From assembly GCF_050337105.1 (NCBI RefSeq), contig NZ_JAKJSQ010000002.1:62001-126000 (forward strand): a stretch of DNA of 64,000 nt, written 5' to 3'. The notes under the pieces were generated by a model that had not been told where the DNA came from, ran no database searches, and saw only the letters and a program-made list of their open reading frames with translations. Positions 26,229-35,566 of the stretch are shown one piece after another; position 1 is the stretch's first letter, and every line of letters begins with the position of its first letter. The position numbers and the translations under genes were made by a program. Origin of the DNA: Aliivibrio_A kagoshimensis. GTDB lineage: Bacteria > Pseudomonadota > Gammaproteobacteria > Enterobacterales > Vibrionaceae.

Positions 26229-28724
26229 ATGATGTTAACGAAGAGTCCTTGGGTAAAAACCACGTGTGCTTATTGTGGAGTAGGCTGCGGGGTTGAAGTA
26301 AAACCCAATGCAGAAGGCCAGCTTGATGTACGAGGCGATCAAGACCACCCTTCTAACTATGGACGACTCTGCTCGAAAGGCATGGCGCTGGGTGAAACGG
26401 TGACTCACCAAGGGCGCATGCTTCACCCATCCATAGAGGGCATTGAAAGCAATTGGGATCAAGCGCTGGATCATGTCGCTCAACAGTTTATTGATACGAT
26501 AGAAAAGCATGGGCCAGATTCGGTCGCTTTTTATGTGTCAGGTCAGCTGTTAACGGAAGATTACTATGTTGCCAATAAGCTGATGAAAGGATTTATAGGC
26601 AGCGGAAACATAGACACTAACTCACGCCTGTGTATGTCATCAACAGTGGCCGGGCACAAACGTGCATTTGGTTCTGACACTATGCCGGTCTGTTATCAAG
26701 ATCTAGAGATGGCCGATATGGTGGTGATTACCGGTTCTAACCTGGCTTGGTGTCACCCTGTTCTGATGCAGCGATTGCGAGCAGAGAAAGAGAAGAGACC
26801 GAATCTGTTTATTGTGGTGATCGATCCTCGTGAAACCGTGACCTGCGATATCGCGGACCTGCACTTGGCCATTCATCCAGGGACAGACGTCGCTCTGTTC
26901 AATGGATTACTCAATGCGTTGGCTATGTCTGGACAAATCGACACAACCTACGTTGAGAAGCACAGCCAAGGGTTTGATAAGGCGCTCCATTCAGCTCTGA
27001 TGGATTCCGAAAACGATGAGCAGTTGGCTGAAACATTAGGCGTCAAGGAGGAGGGGCTTAAACAGTTTTATCAGGCGTTTTGTCACACAGAAAAAGTGGT
27101 AACCATCTATTCACAAGGAGTGAACCAATCGTCGCACGGCACCGATAAAGTTAACAGCATCATCAATTGTCATCTAGCGACGGGTAGGATAGGGCGCGTA
27201 GGGATGGGGCCGTTTTCCGTCACGGGACAGCCCAATGCGATGGGGGGCCGTGAGGTGGGCGGACTGGCGAATACATTGGCCGCACATATGGACTTTGGTA
27301 ACTCAACTCATCATCAAATGGTCAGTAACTACTGGCAAACGACCACACTGGCCAAGCAACCCGGTCTGAAGGCGGTAGAGCTGTTTGATGCCATTAACGA
27401 CGGCAGTATAAAAGCGGTATGGATCATGGCGACTAATCCAGTGGTGAGTATGCCTGACAGTAATAAGATAAAACAAGCCCTCGCCAAATGTCCGCTGGTG
27501 GTTGTTTCAGATTGTATAGCAGATACGGATACCACGCGCCTTGCCAATGTACTGCTGCCCGCGCAAGGGTGGAGTGAAAAATCGGGAACGGTGACTAACT
27601 CTGAGCGACGTATTTCAAGGCAGCGACGCATTCTGCCAACTCCGGGAGAGGGGAAGCCCGACTGGTGGATCATTTCACAGCTTGCTCAAAAGATGGGGTT
27701 TGGAGAGGCATTCGATTACGTTCATGAAGGTGAGATTTTTGATGAATATGTGAAAATGACGGCGTTAGATAATCGAGATGGCTATCAACGAGATTTAAAT
27801 TTGATTGGTTTAGCGGATCTGTCTGATGAAGGATATAACAGGCTGACCCCACAACAGTGGCCAGTAGCAGTGCTACAAAAACAGGTGACTCATCAACGAA
27901 TGTTCAGTAATGGCCGATTTTATACCCCTAATGGCAAAGCCAATTTTATCGCGGTATCACATCAACAACCTAAAAGCAGGAGTTGTGAGGCGTTCCCTCT
28001 GATACTCAATAGCGGCCGAGTGCGCGACCATTGGCACACCATGACCCGCACAGGTCTTACCGCCCGTCTCGGTGCTCATACGCCAGAACCCTATGTAGAG
28101 GTGAATCCACAATTAGCCGCAGAGCATGGGCTATCTAGCGGTGATATTGTGATTATCAGCAGCCGTTTGGGAGAGGTTAAGGTTAGGGTCAATCTCACTC
28201 AAGCGATAAAACGTCATCAGCTTTTTGTTCCAATCCATTGGAGTGACAACACTGCCAGTAGTGCCAAAGTCTCAGCGTTAATTAGTCCAAATATCGATCT
28301 GAACTCTGGGCAACCTGAGTTTAAATACACCCCAGTTAAACTGAGTAAATGGGCTTTTAAAAGTGATGCGCAGCTGCTTTCCCGAGAGCTACTCGATCTC
28401 AATCAATTTGGCTACTGGGTAAAGCAGAAGGTGGAACAGGGTTATCTGTATCGTATTGCAAGTACCCGTACACCACTTGAGTTGATGATCGCTCTGTCAG
28501 CACTGTGTCCAATTGAGTCTGGAAAAGCGCTGAGCTATGAAGCAAAGCAACCCGACAGAGAGTCAACCTACCGCTACGCAAATGTTACCTCTAAACGCAT
28601 GGCCTTCGCCTATGTCATCAGTGATAACCTGCAGCAACAAGACCTTAATTGGCTACAAACGCTACTACAGGAGACCATTGATGAAGAGCGAGAGCGCAGT
28701 GTTATATCCGGTGAGTTTGGATAG
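26229..28724 (+). CDS. nasA: Assimilatory nitrate reductase catalytic subunit
   Basis: An 831-residue molybdopterin (bis-MGD) enzyme reducing nitrate to nitrite. The N-terminal [4Fe-4S] motif is 'CAYCGVGCGVEV' with the fourth Cys in 'RLCSKGMALGE'; further family blocks are 'SRLCMSSTVAGHKRAFGSD' and 'GPFSVTGQPNAMGGREVGGL'. A molybdopterin-binding domain follows ('RVRDHWHTMTRTG'). The protein stops just where NasA of Klebsiella type continues into a C-terminal [2Fe-2S] BFD domain, which is absent. No reductase partner gene (nasB-like) is nearby. Start is ATG 26229 or 26232 behind GAGGAAG. Confidence 0.9.
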   Translation: MMLTKSPWVKTTCAYCGVGCGVEVKPNAEGQLDVRGDQDHPSNYGRLCSKGMALGETVTHQGRMLHPSIEGIESNWDQALDHVAQQFIDTIEKHGPDSVAFYVSGQLLTEDYYVANKLMKGFIGSGNIDTNSRLCMSSTVAGHKRAFGSDTMPVCYQDLEMADMVVITGSNLAWCHPVLMQRLRAEKEKRPNLFIVVIDPRETVTCDIADLHLAIHPGTDVALFNGLLNALAMSGQIDTTYVEKHSQGFDKALHSALMDSENDEQLAETLGVKEEGLKQFYQAFCHTEKVVTIYSQGVNQSSHGTDKVNSIINCHLATGRIGRVGMGPFSVTGQPNAMGGREVGGLANTLAAHMDFGNSTHHQMVSNYWQTTTLAKQPGLKAVELFDAINDGSIKAVWIMATNPVVSMPDSNKIKQALAKCPLVVVSDCIADTDTTRLANVLLPAQGWSEKSGTVTNSERRISRQRRILPTPGEGKPDWWIISQLAQKMGFGEAFDYVHEGEIFDEYVKMTALDNRDGYQRDLNLIGLADLSDEGYNRLTPQQWPVAVLQKQVTHQRMFSNGRFYTPNGKANFIAVSHQQPKSRSCEAFPLILNSGRVRDHWHTMTRTGLTARLGAHTPEPYVEVNPQLAAEHGLSSGDIVIISSRLGEVKVRVNLTQAIKRHQLFVPIHWSDNTASSAKVSALISPNIDLNSGQPEFKYTPVKLSKWAFKSDAQLLSRELLDLNQFGYWVKQKVEQGYLYRIASTRTPLELMIALSALCPIESGKALSYEAKQPDRESTYRYANVTSKRMAFAYVISDNLQQQDLNWLQTLLQETIDEERERSVISGEFG

Positions 28725-28736
28725 TGAGTTGTCGTA

Positions 28737-29120
28737 GTGCACATTACAACCAAACCATCAGACATACCTATTTCCAGCCGAGTAAGTTCAATGCTCACAC
28801 AATGGTTTGGTTGGGAGGTATTGAACGAGATGGACTACTCTACATTGGCACGAAAGGGGGTTGATCCGAGAGTATTAACACGATTACAAGATCACGGTTT
28901 TTCTCGTGCAGAGCTGCAGTGGGTCATCGCATCGAGAACACTCAGCCATCGACTTGCCAAGAATGAACAACTCACTTGTGATGAAAGCGCAAAGGCAATT
29001 CGTGCTGCTCGACTTACCGCACAAGCTGAAGCCGTATTTGGCGACCCAATAAAAGCGCATCGATGGCTATCAAAGCCTAAAAAGCAACTCATTGATCACT
29101 ATTTTGGCGTTGTCTCTTAA
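28737..29120 (+). CDS. MbcA/ParS/Xre-type antitoxin (DUF2384), orphan
   Basis: A 127-residue protein whose C-terminal half resembles the DUF2384 toxin-binding domain: 'AAIRAARLTAQAEAVFGDPI'-type helix and 'KAHRWLSKPKKQL' followed by a short tail. The N-terminal half would be the Xre-like DNA-binding part ('GVDPRVLTRLQDHGFSRAEL'). These antitoxins normally pair with a RES-domain toxin; none is adjacent. The start GTG 28737 is 12 bases after nasA; ATG 28791 is an alternative. Role as an antitoxin is inferred from family. Confidence 0.65.
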   Translation: MHITTKPSDIPISSRVSSMLTQWFGWEVLNEMDYSTLARKGVDPRVLTRLQDHGFSRAELQWVIASRTLSHRLAKNEQLTCDESAKAIRAARLTAQAEAVFGDPIKAHRWLSKPKKQLIDHYFGVVS

Positions 29121-29316
29121 ACTTACGGCCCAAATATACGAGACCGATAAGCAATGCCACATAGTAGAACCCTTGCCCAACATACTCCATCAGTTCGTTG
29201 GCATTGGGTAATGTGATGCCCTGAAACATCGACAATACTTGATCAGACTTTCCTGAATCGAAGACCATCCACACCGCGCTGGCAACACACGCCACTAAAA
29301 ATATCCAATTTCTCAT
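29089..29316 (-). CDS. Small two-segment membrane protein, unknown function
   Basis: A 75-residue protein with two predicted membrane helices (about 3-18 and 48-64, 'YYVALLIGLVYLG') and a basic tail 'RKFKRQRQ'. It overlaps the end of the convergent antitoxin gene by 32 bases. No family is recognised. Composition and an orderly hydrophobic pattern make it a plausible real gene rather than a chance frame. Confidence 0.5.
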   Translation of the reverse strand: MRNWIFLVACVASAVWMVFDSGKSDQVLSMFQGITLPNANELMEYVGQGFYYVALLIGLVYLGRKFKRQRQNSDQ

Positions 29317-29599
29317 CTATTTGGTCCCATCACGAGTTCAATCATTCAGTTAATATCCCCCGATACTAACGAGCCACGGTAATAAATACAATGATCACGC
29401 TGAAACATATTTGGACAGAAGTAAGTTAGCCTTATTTGGTGTAGATCCCACCACCAGATAACTGCTCGTATCATTAATAGCGAAAAATACCACTGCACTA
29501 ATTAGTGCTTGTAAAAGGTTCATTATCTATTTTTTGCAATTGAATTAGACGCAAAACAGACGGTTAAATATACAAGTCAGTTTCTTACCAAAAAAAAAG

Positions 29600-30454
29600 T
29601 TACAAATCTTCGAACCGTAGCCGATAGTCAACGCTATCGATCCGTGCTTTTTGCAACTGGATATCATAATCAGATAAATAGTCTCGCGCCGTATTGATCA
29701 GAGATTCATCTGCGTTACATCCAAAGGTTACTGACTTTATGGCTTCTTTGGGAACTTCATACATACATAATACGTCTTTATGACGTAGTAGATAATGGCT
29801 TCGAGCTTGATGCTCTGGGATGGCTATGAGGTCACTATGTCGCTGTTTTTCTGCCTGAAAATCCATATTTAGAACTACTGAAAAGGAGTCTACTTTATTC
29901 TTGTGAATTAGTTTCTTATCTGCGGTTACCAAATCTAATATTAATCGATGCTCTTTCTCATAAGCCCACTCATCAGACTTATGTAGATATAACTCCATCA
30001 AATAATTATTAACCGATGCTAAACGCTCCTTTCTATATAAAACCCTACTTAACCGCCCTTCATGAGAGTTATTCTTCGTAACATACTTAGATGAAAAAAA
30101 CTCATGCTTGCTATCAAACTCGATTACCATACCTTGGTGCTGTTCTGCATAGTGCGCCCACATCAATAAGTTATCTCTAGTCTCTGTAAAGCTGATGACA
30201 CCATGATTCAAGAAAAAAACATCATCCGCCCCTTCAGACTCAGAACTTCCCAAAAATTCGATTGCTTCATCCCTAGTTTTACTTCTTCCTTTTTCTTTGA
30301 AAATAGATAAAGACATAACCATATCAATCAGATACTCATCACTTGCGATGATTTCAAATGGATCATTTAAAGCAGTACGAGTTGATGCACGAAGCCATCT
30401 ATTTGTAAAAAAATCTGGCCGTAAAGGCATATACTTATAAAGTTTGAAATCCAT
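29600..30454 (-). CDS. DUF2971 domain protein
   Basis: A 284-residue soluble protein with the DUF2971 pattern: 'LYKYMPLRPDFFTNRWLRAS' at the start, 'ALNDPFEI' , 'VISFTETRDNLLMWAHYAEQ' and 'HQGMVIEFD' in the middle. The family is common in accessory and defence-rich regions, with no established activity. The gene is notably AT-rich compared with its neighbours and uses AT-rich codons, which suggests acquisition. It is flanked by gaps of 200-280 bases without genes. Confidence 0.75.
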   Translation of the reverse strand: MDFKLYKYMPLRPDFFTNRWLRASTRTALNDPFEIIASDEYLIDMVMSLSIFKEKGRSKTRDEAIEFLGSSESEGADDVFFLNHGVISFTETRDNLLMWAHYAEQHQGMVIEFDSKHEFFSSKYVTKNNSHEGRLSRVLYRKERLASVNNYLMELYLHKSDEWAYEKEHRLILDLVTADKKLIHKNKVDSFSVVLNMDFQAEKQRHSDLIAIPEHQARSHYLLRHKDVLCMYEVPKEAIKSVTFGCNADESLINTARDYLSDYDIQLQKARIDSVDYRLRFEDL

Positions 30455-30654
30455 CTGAACTTATTAGAAATGAAGTAGATAACATAATCATATAACAATA
30501 CTTAATCATTCAAAACGACACCGTTACATATCCTTGATATGAAACGATCACTGACTACCAATCTAGTACAATACACAATTGTAACTCGTCTTGGGGCATA
30601 AACGTTCTAGCTATTGTCCCGCTGATACATCTCTGGATAGATTCGATTTTCAAT

Positions 30655-31095
30655 CTACATGTGATGGGCTTTGAGTCGTTCGCATAACTCCCATAAAGCT
30701 GTTCGATTTGAATCATACTTAAGAAGTTCATTCGCTTCAGAAGCCTTACACCAACGAAATTCCGTGTGTTCTGAAGATAACTTTGGTTCTCCCGAAACTT
30801 GCACTGAGAATGAATATTCTGGTATCACATAAGGATGATCGACCCATTTTTCGTGACCAGAATAAAAAACTCTAGGTAACATACACATAGAATCTAATTG
30901 AACCCAATCACTACCTATTAACGACGCCTCTTCATATAGCTCTCTTTTTGCGGCATCGCACAGCGACTCTTGATCTTCACCACCGCCAGAAATCGCCTGC
31001 CATTCCCCATTGTCTGTTCGGCAAGCAATCAAAAATATGGGTTCTGAGATTTCCAATTTATATGGAAATATTAGTACCTGAAATGGTGATCTCAT
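30655..31095 (-). CDS. NUDIX hydrolase
   Basis: A 146-residue pyrophosphohydrolase. The Nudix box is readable at about residues 36-58 ('GGGEDQESLCDAAKRELYEE' then ASLI): GX5EX7REXXEE, with Ala where the consensus has Gly. The overall order resembles dihydroneopterin-triphosphate pyrophosphatase-like (NudB-type) proteins ('VLIFPYKLEISEPIFLIACR' ending), but the substrate is uncertain. It lies alone in the accessory stretch. Confidence 0.75.
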   Translation of the reverse strand: MRSPFQVLIFPYKLEISEPIFLIACRTDNGEWQAISGGGEDQESLCDAAKRELYEEASLIGSDWVQLDSMCMLPRVFYSGHEKWVDHPYVIPEYSFSVQVSGEPKLSSEHTEFRWCKASEANELLKYDSNRTALWELCERLKAHHM

Positions 31096-31223
31096 CGGGT
31101 GACTCCACTATTGTCATGTATCAATAGATACTAATACCATTAGGAACAGTAGGGAAATTCTCCGACCAGATTATTCTCTAGTTTATTGCACAAACTCACT
31201 TTGGGGCAAAAGCTTTGTTTACT

Positions 31224-31748
31224 CTAAGACTTTCGTGACCACTCTCTTATTTGCTCAATTTCATCGTCATCAATATGCAAAGATTGTAGGAATTTTAGGT
31301 GTCCAAGCGGCTCCATCTGCTCAAAACGCTTGTGCCAATTGATCATATCTTGATCATCCATCCCAGATTCCCTCAATATTTCTGTCCAGCGCTCCTTGGT
31401 GAGTAAACCTTGATTAATCAGTTCAGGCTCTTTAAGCAAGGCCATAATGGAGTGCTGCTGCTGACGCAACTTCTGAATTTCTAAATCGAGGGCAGAAAAC
31501 TGTTGCCTCAGTACTCTATCTCGATCTTTATCTTGTGATTGCTGTAGTAGACTCTCAATCTCACTGACGGGTATGCCATAGGAACGATAAGCAAGAATAG
31601 TTTTAAACTTTTCAAGTTCTCGCTCTCCATATTGGCGATAACCACTAGACGTTCTAGCTGCTGGAGTGAGTAACCCCTTTCGCTCGTAATAGAGAACCGT
31701 TGTACGAGACACTTCAAGCTGCTCACAAAATTGTTTGATGCTCAACAT
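31224..31748 (-). CDS. MerR-family transcriptional regulator
   Basis: A 174-residue MerR protein: N-terminal winged helix 'MLSIKQFCEQLEVSRTTVLY' and 'YERKGLLTPAARTSSGYRQY', then a dimerisation coiled coil (about 80-115) and a C-terminal region without the cysteines of metal sensors. The ligand is unknown. It begins 5 bases after the stop of the upstream EamA gene, with AAGG as ribosome site, so both are cotranscribed and the regulator probably controls this operon. TTG at 31757 is an alternative start. Confidence 0.8.
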   Translation of the reverse strand: MLSIKQFCEQLEVSRTTVLYYERKGLLTPAARTSSGYRQYGERELEKFKTILAYRSYGIPVSEIESLLQQSQDKDRDRVLRQQFSALDLEIQKLRQQQHSIMALLKEPELINQGLLTKERWTEILRESGMDDQDMINWHKRFEQMEPLGHLKFLQSLHIDDDEIEQIREWSRKS

Positions 31749-31753
31749 GTAGG

Positions 31754-32674
31754 TCAACCTTCTTTAGTTGTTTGATAATAAGACCACAACAATGGAAGCA
31801 ATGCGCTTGTGAGAATAATCATTGCTCCAACTATTGACCATAAATCAGGAGTTTCGGCAAAGACAACGAACCCAATAATTAGAGAATAGATTATCTTTAC
31901 ATACTCAACGTTGGCAATGATGTTGGCTTGCGCCCATTTATAAGCAGATATGCCCACATACTGTGCAAGTGAAGAGATGATGCCAACGAGTAAGAGTAAT
32001 ACTACATCTTCAATGGTAGGCGTTCGCCATAGGTAAAGGGTTGGTATGAGTGCTATGCAGCCAATAGCCAGTGCTTGGTATGCCATTAAAGTGATCTTGG
32101 GTTCACTTTGCGCCACTTTTCTAACGCATACGACAGCTATTGCTGCCCCTAGTGCCGCGATCATGCCAGATGAAACATACAGAGTGTGACTTTCCGTGAA
32201 AGTAGGTCGAATCACAGCCATTACTCCGATAAATCCACCTACAATAGTAAAAATGCGACTGTTGGTGATCTGTTCTGCTAATACAAAGCGTGCGATCAAA
32301 GCCACGAAGAGTACCTGTAAGAAACCGAGTGCTGTCGCATCAGCAAAAGGAATATTACTCACTGTTATAAAGCCAAAGTACAGCGCTGTAAAAGCCCCTA
32401 CAATTCTTAGTAAGTGAAGGGGTACTTTGTTGGGCTTAAGTAGCACACTCATATTTTTACTCATAGAAGGGATAAGCAAAAGCATAAAGATTGACTGACG
32501 AAAAAATAGGATCTGAAAGGTGTCATAGTCAGTACTGAGTTGTCGAACAAATACTCCAACTATCGTAAACAGTGCGGTAGATAAAAGGGCAAGAGTGATC
32601 CCTTTCATTGTTGGTGGTAGGTTGTCAAAGAGCCGAAATATCGTTGATTGTCTTAATTCTGGTAACTGATACAA
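31754..32674 (-). CDS. EamA/DMT-family membrane transporter
   Basis: A 306-residue inner-membrane transporter of two EamA repeats and about ten helices ('GITLALLSTALFTIVGVFVR' to 'AMIILTSALLPLLW'). It resembles the RhaT/EamA proteins annotated as S-adenosylmethionine or drug/metabolite carriers, but the substrate cannot be read. First gene of a two-gene operon with a MerR regulator. Confidence 0.75.
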   Translation of the reverse strand: MYQLPELRQSTIFRLFDNLPPTMKGITLALLSTALFTIVGVFVRQLSTDYDTFQILFFRQSIFMLLLIPSMSKNMSVLLKPNKVPLHLLRIVGAFTALYFGFITVSNIPFADATALGFLQVLFVALIARFVLAEQITNSRIFTIVGGFIGVMAVIRPTFTESHTLYVSSGMIAALGAAIAVVCVRKVAQSEPKITLMAYQALAIGCIALIPTLYLWRTPTIEDVVLLLLVGIISSLAQYVGISAYKWAQANIIANVEYVKIIYSLIIGFVVFAETPDLWSIVGAMIILTSALLPLLWSYYQTTKEG

Positions 32675-32805
32675 GGAAAGGTGCCTCTTTGCTTAAGTAT
32701 ACAAAGCGAACCATTCTAAAGTCGATACCTGTAGACAGGTCAAGTAATCTTAACTCTCAATGATTAAGTGACCTCTTCCAGCTCAGTATCCAGTATGTTA
32801 CAGCT

Positions 32806-33630
32806 TTACACCACCAGTTTTGGAGTAACACTGTTTGATCTCAATTTCCGATCATGGGTTGGTGCATCAAAGTGGCTCTGAATAAGTTTTTTAGTGATCT
32901 TATGTTGCGGATTGGCAAACACCTCTTGGGTCGGCCCTTTCTCAACCACTTCACCATGGTGCATTACCATGACTTTGTCTGTGATGTGTTTGACTACGCC
33001 AATATGTTGCGACACGTAGATGAATGAGATCGCCATCTCCTCTTGCAGCTCTAAGAAGAGATTAATGATTTGCGAGCGCATCGCCATGTCTAAACCATTG
33101 AGTGCTTCATCAGCCACGATAATACTGGGCTGAAGGATCAACGCTCGAGCTAGTGATACTCTTTGCTTCTGCCCAGTAGCAAGCATTTGAGGGTAAAAGT
33201 AGGCATGCTCTGGAAGTAGACCGACCCGTTTTAGAGTGGCGAAGATACGTTTTTCACGCGCTTGAGGACTCATGTGCGTGTTTCTCTTTAACGGCCCCTC
33301 AAGAATGCGACCAATCTGTAAGCGAGGGTTAAGTGAGGTGTTAGGATCTTGAAAAATCATCCGAATCAGACCGCTACGTGTCTGGTAATCTTTGTGTTTT
33401 AGCTCTTCCCCGTTGACCGTAATGATTCCGGCGGACGGCTTCACTACCCCTGCAAGCATTCTAGCGAGGGTCGATTTCCCAGAACCATTTTGACCGATAA
33501 AACCGAGTGTTTGTCCTGCTTCCAGTGAGAAAGATACGGGCTTAACGGCTTTAATATGCCGTTTTTTAAACAACCCTGTTCTAAATTTGTAATCTTTTTG
33601 TAGGTCGGTGACTTCTAAAAGCGCACTCAT
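32806..33630 (-). CDS. sapF: Peptide ABC transporter ATPase SapF
   Basis: A 274-residue ABC ATPase, last gene of sapABCDF. Walker A 'GQNGSGKSTLARML', the signature position reads 'LATGQKQRVSLARAL' (in place of LSGGQ) and Walker B 'IIVADEALNGLD'. It powers uptake with SapD of antimicrobial peptides or related substrates in enterics; in Vibrio the substrate is not settled. The start ATG at 33630 overlaps the sapD stop by 4 bases. Confidence 0.88.
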   Translation of the reverse strand: MSALLEVTDLQKDYKFRTGLFKKRHIKAVKPVSFSLEAGQTLGFIGQNGSGKSTLARMLAGVVKPSAGIITVNGEELKHKDYQTRSGLIRMIFQDPNTSLNPRLQIGRILEGPLKRNTHMSPQAREKRIFATLKRVGLLPEHAYFYPQMLATGQKQRVSLARALILQPSIIVADEALNGLDMAMRSQIINLFLELQEEMAISFIYVSQHIGVVKHITDKVMVMHHGEVVEKGPTQEVFANPQHKITKKLIQSHFDAPTHDRKLRSNSVTPKLVV

Positions 33631-34679
33631 AATTCCTCTCCACACCGCTTAGGTTGTTTCTCACCTTTCTTCTTATCCGATGGACACTTCTCAACGTAAT
33701 TAAGCGGGAAGTGGCAGCTAAATTTGTGATCTTTCAAACGGCGACGTTTTGGCATCTGAACACAGGTACGTTGAGCTTGCGGACAACGTGGTCCGAGGCG
33801 ACAACCTATGGGTAGATGCTGCAGTGGTGGAATCGAACCAGGAAGCGACTCTAAGATGGATTTGTGTGGAATTGTCTCTTGGCTAAAGTCGGGCATTGCT
33901 CGAAGTAGAGCCACGGTATAGGGGTGTTTCGGAGACTCTAATATCTGTGTACGGCTACCAGACTCTACCGATTGACCGCAGTACATCACGGTGATGCGAT
34001 CCACCCACTGAGTGACAGTCACCAAATCGTGACTGATCAGAAGTATGGTGGTGTCACTGAGCTGATTAAGACGGCTTAATAACCGGAATATTTGTGACTG
34101 CGTAATGGGATCGAGATCGTTGGTTGGTTCATCGGCAATCAATAACCTTGGCTTTTTAGCGATGGCCATAGCGATCATCAGTTTTTGACATTCGCCGTCG
34201 GTTAACTCATACGGGTAGCATTTCATAAAGCTTTTATGGTTTTTGATACCCACTTTATGCAGTAAAGCGATCGCCTGTTTTCGTCGCCATTGAACTCGCT
34301 GCCACCAACGTCCTTCAAAGCTGTCAGATGGAATTGATTCTTCAAGTTGGTGTCCAACTTCCTCGGAAGGGTCTAAACAGGATGAAGCCTCTTGAAATAC
34401 CATGGCTAACTCACGGCCGATGACTTTTCTTCTTTGTCGTGTAGTTAGGGTGAGCAGATCGATATTACCGAGTCTCATCCTATCAGCTGTAATGCGCCAG
34501 TTCTCTTTGGTGATGCCAATAATCGCTTTGGCAATCAGACTTTTTCCTGAGCCAGACTCACCGACTAAACCACGTATTTCTCCTTCATTTAGAGTCAAAC
34601 TGACACGATCGACAGCTTTAACCATCCCATGAGGGGTATCTAACTCAATCGTTAGGTGGCGAATATCAAGTAAAGGCAT
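33627..34679 (-). CDS. sapD: Peptide ABC transporter ATPase SapD
   Basis: A 350-residue ABC ATPase of the oligopeptide type. Walker A 'GESGSGKSLIAKAI', Walker B 'LLIADEPTNDLD', a degenerate signature 'LTDGECQKLMIAMAIA' as in E. coli SapD, and a C-terminal cysteine-bearing OppD-type extension ('GCRLGPRCPQAQRTC'). SapD also affects TrkH potassium uptake in E. coli. The start ATG 34679 overlaps the sapC stop codon by one base. Confidence 0.88.
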   Translation of the reverse strand: MPLLDIRHLTIELDTPHGMVKAVDRVSLTLNEGEIRGLVGESGSGKSLIAKAIIGITKENWRITADRMRLGNIDLLTLTTRQRRKVIGRELAMVFQEASSCLDPSEEVGHQLEESIPSDSFEGRWWQRVQWRRKQAIALLHKVGIKNHKSFMKCYPYELTDGECQKLMIAMAIAKKPRLLIADEPTNDLDPITQSQIFRLLSRLNQLSDTTILLISHDLVTVTQWVDRITVMYCGQSVESGSRTQILESPKHPYTVALLRAMPDFSQETIPHKSILESLPGSIPPLQHLPIGCRLGPRCPQAQRTCVQMPKRRRLKDHKFSCHFPLNYVEKCPSDKKKGEKQPKRCGEEL

Positions 34680-35566
34680 TATTCAGTTCCAGCTTCGATT
34701 GCGTGACGAATTCCATCGCCCACTAAATTAACCACCACCACGGTAAACGTGATGAACAACCCCGGAAGTGTCACCGTCCACGGGGCAATGTAGATAAGTT
34801 CTATTGAATCACCGAGTAACGCTCCCCACTCAGGGCTTGGTGCTTGAGCTCCTAAGCCTAAAAAGCCTAAGGCGGTGATATCTAAAATGGCCACGGAGAT
34901 AGCTAAGGTGAGCTCCGCGACTATACCAGCCATGATGTTGGGTAATATGGAATACCACAATAAGTAGAAATTATTCTCACCATCCAATCGGGCAGCAATG
35001 ATGTAATCTTTCTCTACTTCGTTATGCACTGCCGTATAGACAGAGCGAATAAAACGGGGGATTAATGAAAACCAGATAGCCAGAAGGATATTAAATTCAC
35101 CAGTACCTAAAAACGCCACAAAAATGATAGCCAATAACATAGATGGTATTGACATGACGGTATCTAAAAGGTGATTGAGAACGCTAGAGAGTAGCCCTTT
35201 GGTCATTCCTGCGAAGACACCAATTATGGTGCCAATAATCGCGGATAACAGTGCGACAACAATGGCATACCCAAAGGTGAGTCTAGAGCCCGCAATCAAA
35301 CGAGAAAGGATATCTCGACCAAGGTCATCGGTACCTAAAAAGTATTCAATGGTACCTAAATTATTCCATGAGGGAGGCTGCAGAAGGACACCTGATTTCC
35401 ACTGTGCATCATAAGGGGCAATCCATGGAGCAAGAAGCGTCACGAACAATAAGAGGGAGAGGCACCAAAAACCAAAAACAGCGATCGAGTTAGCACGATA
35501 GCTGCTTAAAAAGCGCTCTCGTGGCGTCGGGATATGCTCTTCTTGGTAGACGTTATTAGATAGCAT
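34679..35566 (-). CDS. sapC: Peptide ABC transporter permease SapC
   Basis: A 295-residue binding-protein-dependent permease with about six membrane helices and the EAA loop 'AARLDGENNFYLLWYSILPN'. It shares its 5' end with the last bases of sapB. It forms the membrane channel together with SapB. Confidence 0.88.
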   Translation of the reverse strand: MLSNNVYQEEHIPTPRERFLSSYRANSIAVFGFWCLSLLLFVTLLAPWIAPYDAQWKSGVLLQPPSWNNLGTIEYFLGTDDLGRDILSRLIAGSRLTFGYAIVVALLSAIIGTIIGVFAGMTKGLLSSVLNHLLDTVMSIPSMLLAIIFVAFLGTGEFNILLAIWFSLIPRFIRSVYTAVHNEVEKDYIIAARLDGENNFYLLWYSILPNIMAGIVAELTLAISVAILDITALGFLGLGAQAPSPEWGALLGDSIELIYIAPWTVTLPGLFITFTVVVVNLVGDGIRHAIEAGTE

